From NCBI GenBank assembly GCA_015501605.1, contig JADNRZ010000007.1:558001-622000 (forward strand): a stretch of DNA of 64,000 nt, written 5' to 3'. Positions within the stretch are counted from its first letter, which is position 1. The number at the start of each line of letters is the position of its first letter. Under the pieces are notes generated by a model that did no database searches, was not told where the DNA came from, and saw only the letters and a list, made by a program, of their open reading frames with translations. Shown here piece by piece: positions 60,592 through 64,000 of this stretch. The DNA comes from Panaeolus papilionaceus (taxonomy: Eukaryota > Basidiomycota > Agaricomycetes > Agaricales). The position numbers were made by a program, and so were the translations under genes.

Positions 60592-60908
60592 TGGAGCTGT
60601 ACGGCGTTCAGGCAGTCAATAAAATCGTCTCCTTTGGCTAGCATGTAGTTTGGGATTTTCACCCGCGATAGAGGTGGGACGGAACCCACGGGGGAAATGC
60701 ATTTACGCACTTAGAGTGTGGGACTCGAGCTGTTTTGGATTCAGCGCCCTACCCACTAAAACCCCCCATTCCGCCCAGTCTCCTATCAGTGTTGTGTCGT
60801 CTGACGAGCACTTTCTTGATCTTCAGCGTCCACACATCGTAGTGCTGTAATGAAGTTTATGTGTAGATTTGGGTTGGTCTCCTTCTCGTTACGCCGGTGG
60901 TGAACCAT
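58226..60908 (-). pseudogene. Wss1-like WLM-domain metalloprotease, copy A, interrupted by a SINE
   Basis: Wss1/SPRTN-type DNA-protein-crosslink protease. The start is MVHHRRNEKETNPNLHIN. The first exon is cut after DAEDQESARQ by a SINE (60560-60800) and resumes at ESARQLLRALAAQVRPVM. Then: EYNTVFAGRNWNNGETIG, ELVLRRPNGSFY, the zinc site HELAHIKHMNH (split HE / LAHIK / HMNH over three exons, the middle one 15 nt at 60145-60159), GPAFQALWTRLRAEVRQL, SDSTRVGG, a basic Arg/Lys segment and an acidic Ser-rich region. A C-terminal RanBP2-type zinc finger (KWTCLVCTLENEG, SCSACATPRG) ends the protein. Wss1 normally has WLM plus a C-terminal ubiquitin/SUMO-binding part, so the design is complete apart from the insertion. 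Reading through the SINE stops within five codons (TTQH), unless translation restarts at an ATG inside it. Confidence 0.8.
60543..60817 (-). mobile_element. SINE with tRNA-like head, poly(A) tail and 17-bp target duplication
   Basis: The element body runs 60560-60800, in minus orientation. Its tail is a run of 33 T on the plus strand (60558-60590). The target duplication is perfect: ctgacgagcactttctt at 60543-60559 and again at 60801-60817. The 5' part, read on the minus strand, has a box A-like TAGTGGGTAGGGCGC (about 60745-60760) and box B-like GGTTCCGTCCC (about 60672-60684), spaced as in a tRNA-derived pol III promoter. About 210 bp without the tail is a normal SINE size. It encodes no protein. 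Confidence 0.85.
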
Positions 60909-61261
60909 TAATGTGGGGTAATTGTATTGGTATCTGATAGGTGTTTGGGAAATGAGGTGTTGATTATTAGAGTAGGTTTGTGGAGCAGGACCGTGAACGT
61001 TGAGAACAACGCCAGTCAACTCTGTCACGCTCACGCGTCGCGTTCATTAGAGGATTTTGCCTTTTTTGTGTGAGACCCCTATTCGTGCACTTACTCAGGA
61101 CTCAGGAGCAAGCGCAAGAGTGATAACTTGTACAAATGCTTATACGATATATAGTCTAGGCAATATAGCTACGTCAGTGTCTGTCGTATGCCTGTCTGCG
61201 TGGTTTAAATAACCGTGCAATATTCTCTAACGCACGTAGAAAACGAGACCTTCTACTACTC
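60909..61261. other. Intergenic between the tandem Wss1-like genes
   Basis: 353 bp holding the copy A promoter and the copy B 3' flank. No gene seen. Confidence 0.4.
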
Positions 61262-62488
61262 CTATGACTTCTTGCGGTTGAATAACCCTTTCAGCCGTTC
61301 AGAAATTGACCGTTTAGCCGCTTTGGTAGGTCCCTTGCGCAATTCAACAACGGGGGTGGGAGCAAGCGTCGCCGGCGTGGGCTCATTGGGCACTGGACTG
61401 GATGTGATAGGAGGAAGAGTCACTTCGACTAGCTTATTTCCTTCTCCTGGAAATGCATCCCTGGGCACTGATTGTATGATTGCCGTTCTCTGATACACGG
61501 CCCGTTGACCAGTCGGCAACGAGATTTCAGGTCTTGTATCGCATCCAGGGTCTATATCTTCTTGTCGGCTATGTGAGCTAACGCGTCGCTTTCTCGGTTT
61601 TTTGCTGGCATCCTAGCAAGAATGTGAAGTCAAGAAACGGGATCGAATAAGCGCCGAGTCAAACTCACGACGCGTGCGACGCTTTGATCAATACCAATCC
61701 CACCGACCCGTGTCGAGTCACAAAGGCGTGTACCAGGGGACCAATACCCTAAAACAACGTCAAAAACGTCTTAAGTAAGAGTGCGCATTGGGATAATTCT
61801 AAACGTCCGGACTCACCATCGCCAAAGTAGCCATTCGCCTGCAGCTGCTTCACCTCCTCCTTAAACTGCGACCAAAGAGCTTGAAACTCTGGACCGTGAT
61901 TCATATACTAAAACTCTTTTGTTTGGAAGTCAATTGATACGTATGCTGACGAAGATGCTACCTTGATATGTGCCAACTTGAAAGATTTGTCAGTATGCGC
62001 TTGCTGGATTATTTCATTGAACAAGGTCTTGCCTCATGGCACAGGGTGTCTACAATCTTGTCAACTGGACGAAAAGAGCCATTGGGACCTCTTAAAACGA
62101 GTTCTGCCAGCGTCATGCAATAGAAAATCATGAGCCTCTGAATCATAGCAACCTGAAGTGTAAAAATAGAAACGGGCACAGACCTATTGTCGCGCCATTA
62201 TTCATATTCCTTCCGACAAACACAGTGTTATACTCGTGCTGTATCACCCGAAAATCATCAGTCTCTCTATGCCTCCTCTGAGCGTATGAGGGCTGCGTAA
62301 CCGACCTCTTCGAAGCTATTGATTTCGAGCCCGTGTGACCTCATCACAGGTCGAACCTGGGCAGCCAGAGCACGAAGCAATTGACGCGCCCGTTCTTGAT
62401 CCTTGGGGTTATCGCATGGCAGCGCTGCAGTAAAATTAATGTATGGATTTGGGTTGGATTCCCTTGTGTTACACCGGCGGTAAATCAT
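61262..62488 (-). CDS. Wss1-like WLM-domain metalloprotease, copy B (lacks zinc finger)
   Basis: Tandem paralogue of the 58226 gene. Exons 62306-62488, 62184-62238, 62033-62103, 61962-61976, 61817-61907, 61669-61748 and 61262-61612 give 281 residues. It starts MIYRRCNTRESNPNPYIN, then ERARQLLRALAAQVRPVM uninterrupted, EYNTVFVGRNMNNGATIG, LRGPNGSFRPVDKIVDTLC, the zinc site HELAHIKYMNHGPEF, and CDSTRVGGIGID. As in copy A, LAHIK is a 15-nt exon. The intron before it has a GC donor (catgag|gcaaga). The C terminus diverges after the WLM domain into a Pro/Thr-rich tail ending KGLFNRKKS, with no RanBP2 zinc finger. Protease motif intact; targeting is probably different from copy A. Confidence 0.86.
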
Positions 62489-63315
62489 AAGCGTAGTGCA
62501 CCTACTAGTGGGGGGTTCAACTCTCGTATTTCAATTGATTCGTCTTTATATACCACGACATGTATGCATGCAGCCTTTTTATATGACATATTTATTCGCA
62601 GTTGCCGGATTGATCTTGACTGATCCCAACAGTAGCAAATGGCACTGACAGATCTTCGGTGTGCTGAAAAAGGAGACAAGTTCTGGGCATCATGAATCCA
62701 TGCTATGTGTTAATAGTGACCGCTAGAAGGTCCCCTGTACTGTACGACCGTGGTACGCCATTGATACTAGTTGGAGTAAAGGTCATAACATTAGATGATT
62801 GCTATAGCCGTGTATGGAATATGATCACCTCACCTTGATGGGGGCTTAAATGAGTTGATCCACTCAATTTGTTGAAACTTGATTCCCATTTCCCGGAACG
62901 ACAGTGCTTGTGCACTAAATACGCAGTATCTCAACGGGTACGCAGCCCCAACCAAAAATCTCCCTTTTATTCAAAACATAATTACGCTGATTATCTGCGT
63001 CCCATTACCGTCTAGTAGCAATGAATGCACAAAAATATATTGCACTAAATCACGCCCGTTATATGTGCTATATTGATACGATAAATGTCTGAAAATAAGT
63101 ACTAGTCCCAAGAGGGGGAATAGAGTGACGCCACAGTAAGGCGGGAATTGGGGTAGATGTGATAAACTAGTAGGTAGTGAAGATGCGAAAACAATGATCG
63201 TGCAGATAGGTAAAGTAACAAAAAATGTCTTGTCATGAGTTTGAGAACAAATGCACAAAAGTCCAGTTCTTTAACTAAATGTCATTGTGAGGTCTAAACG
63301 GAAGTGTGAGAAGCC
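62489..63315. other. Intergenic, no gene seen
   Basis: 827 bp between the start of Wss1-like B and the stop of the GH17 gene. AT-rich, short ORFs only. Confidence 0.4.
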
Positions 63316-64000
63316 TTAGGGGGCTGTACAGTTAGGGATGGTGATTCCGCTCTTGAGTGTACGGCTGCAAAGACAGAGGGTGAGTGAGCGCATGTCTTTT
63401 AAGCATCAAGACTTACTCTTGATTGAAGATACCCCACCATCCCTCGACACCTCCGAATTGTTTATCCTAAATAATCTTCAGTAATGATACCAGATATGAA
63501 ACACGCGGCTTGACATACCTTCCAATCTTCATCGCAAAACTAATGGCAGATGTGTAGTACTGTCAGTTGGTTGTTCAATTTGGATCGTAGACGACTTACC
63601 TCAAAGAAGAAATATCGTGTCCCGTTAGTGTTTGCTTGACACACAAAATCATTCAAAAAAAGCTGAGAGGTACGAGGATGTCAGGTTGAGGAACGGTTTA
63701 GAAGGATAACCTTGACACACCTGAAGATTCGGAATCGAAGCCGGCGATGCACCGTTGTTGGCATTTCCTGCATCGGAGGATTTCTGATACGGATGTGAGG
63801 ATGATATATGGAAGACTACTGGAGAAAAATACTGACCGTTGGCCACCCAGTCTCGGCAATATACATCGTGGGTTTATTGGACATGCTTTGAGCCAGTTCG
63901 ACGTCATTCTGCTGAAAGAAATCTGCGGTCCAACCTGCTGCAGCAGACGCGGACTGGTTCGCGAACCAAGGGTGGACATTTGCCAGCTGGAGTTCGAATA
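63316..64000 (-). CDS. GH17 beta-1,3-glucanase (5' part beyond window)
   Basis: The C-terminal part of a glycoside hydrolase family 17 endo-beta-1,3-glucanase, acting on wall glucan. The reading from the window edge is LANVHPWFANQSASAAAGWT, FFQQNDVELAQSMS and YIAETGWPT (with the catalytic nucleophile Glu of the ETGWPT motif). It continues NLQVCQLFLNDFVCQANTNG, YFFFEFCDEDWK, GGVEGWWGIFNQD and ends RTLKSGITIPNCTAP. ANVHPWF, ETGWPT and the W-G-x-F block are family hallmarks. Introns near 63375-63415, 63461-63520, 63543-63600 and 63662-63720 break the frame in the usual way. The signal peptide and pro-region lie outside the window. Confidence 0.9.

Noticed and set aside
60660..60800. A functional tRNA gene on the minus strand
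   Set aside because: Box A- and B-like motifs are present but no cloverleaf with a 7-bp acceptor stem can be drawn. The poly(A) tail and target duplication identify a SINE.

Overview
The window is nuclear DNA of a filamentous basidiomycete, most likely an Agaricomycete. The signs are genes cut by many 47-70 bp GT-AG introns, small Ser-rich GPI-anchored wall proteins of the Kre9/Knh1-like class, a CYP51, a GH17 glucanase, NPR3 and a glycerophosphodiester-type transporter, all in a compact layout. I cannot name the species. Exon borders were placed by eye from splice consensus, reading phase and conserved motifs, so some may be off by a few bases.

Layout. 0-10 kb holds housekeeping genes: a GPI-anchored ThuA-like protein (5' partial), a complex I 12 kDa subunit, PWP1, CYP51 (lanosterol 14-alpha-demethylase) and a mitochondrial RNase II-type exoribonuclease. 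10-18.3 kb holds a tandem pair of membrane-anchored PPN2-like metallophosphoesterases and a uridine kinase fused to a UPRT domain. 19-25 kb holds a GPI protein, an intron-rich sugar transporter and COX4. 27-36 kb is a lineage-specific island: two copies of an unrecognised secreted Asn-rich gene, each with an internal domain duplication, separated by gene-poor DNA. 36-51 kb holds an amino-acid permease interrupted by an LTR-like insertion, an SDR-type dehydratase/epimerase, NPR3, an alpha/beta hydrolase, a disordered Pro/Ser/Thr/Ala-rich protein, SEM1 and a GIT1-like transporter. 53-64 kb holds a citrate synthase ending in a peroxisomal signal, a second GPI protein, a tandem pair of Wss1-like (WLM) proteases, one interrupted by a SINE, and a partial GH17 glucanase.

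The genes form no pathway cluster. Local relationships are tandem duplication (PPN2-like, Asn-rich and Wss1-like pairs) and shared divergent promoters (complex I subunit/PWP1, exoribonuclease/PPN2-like A, NPR3/hydrolase).

Most notable observations: (1) a 990-bp element with TGTGGAA/TTCCACA ends and a GCGG target duplication inside the last coding exon of the permease; (2) a tRNA-like SINE with a 33-bp poly(T) and a perfect 17-bp target duplication inside the first exon of one Wss1-like copy; (3) an unusual density of inferred ultrashort exons (2, 3, 8, 8, 8, 9, 11, 14, 15 and 15 nt), several encoding family signature residues; (4) inter-copy sequence exchange in the Asn-rich pair, intron sequence included.
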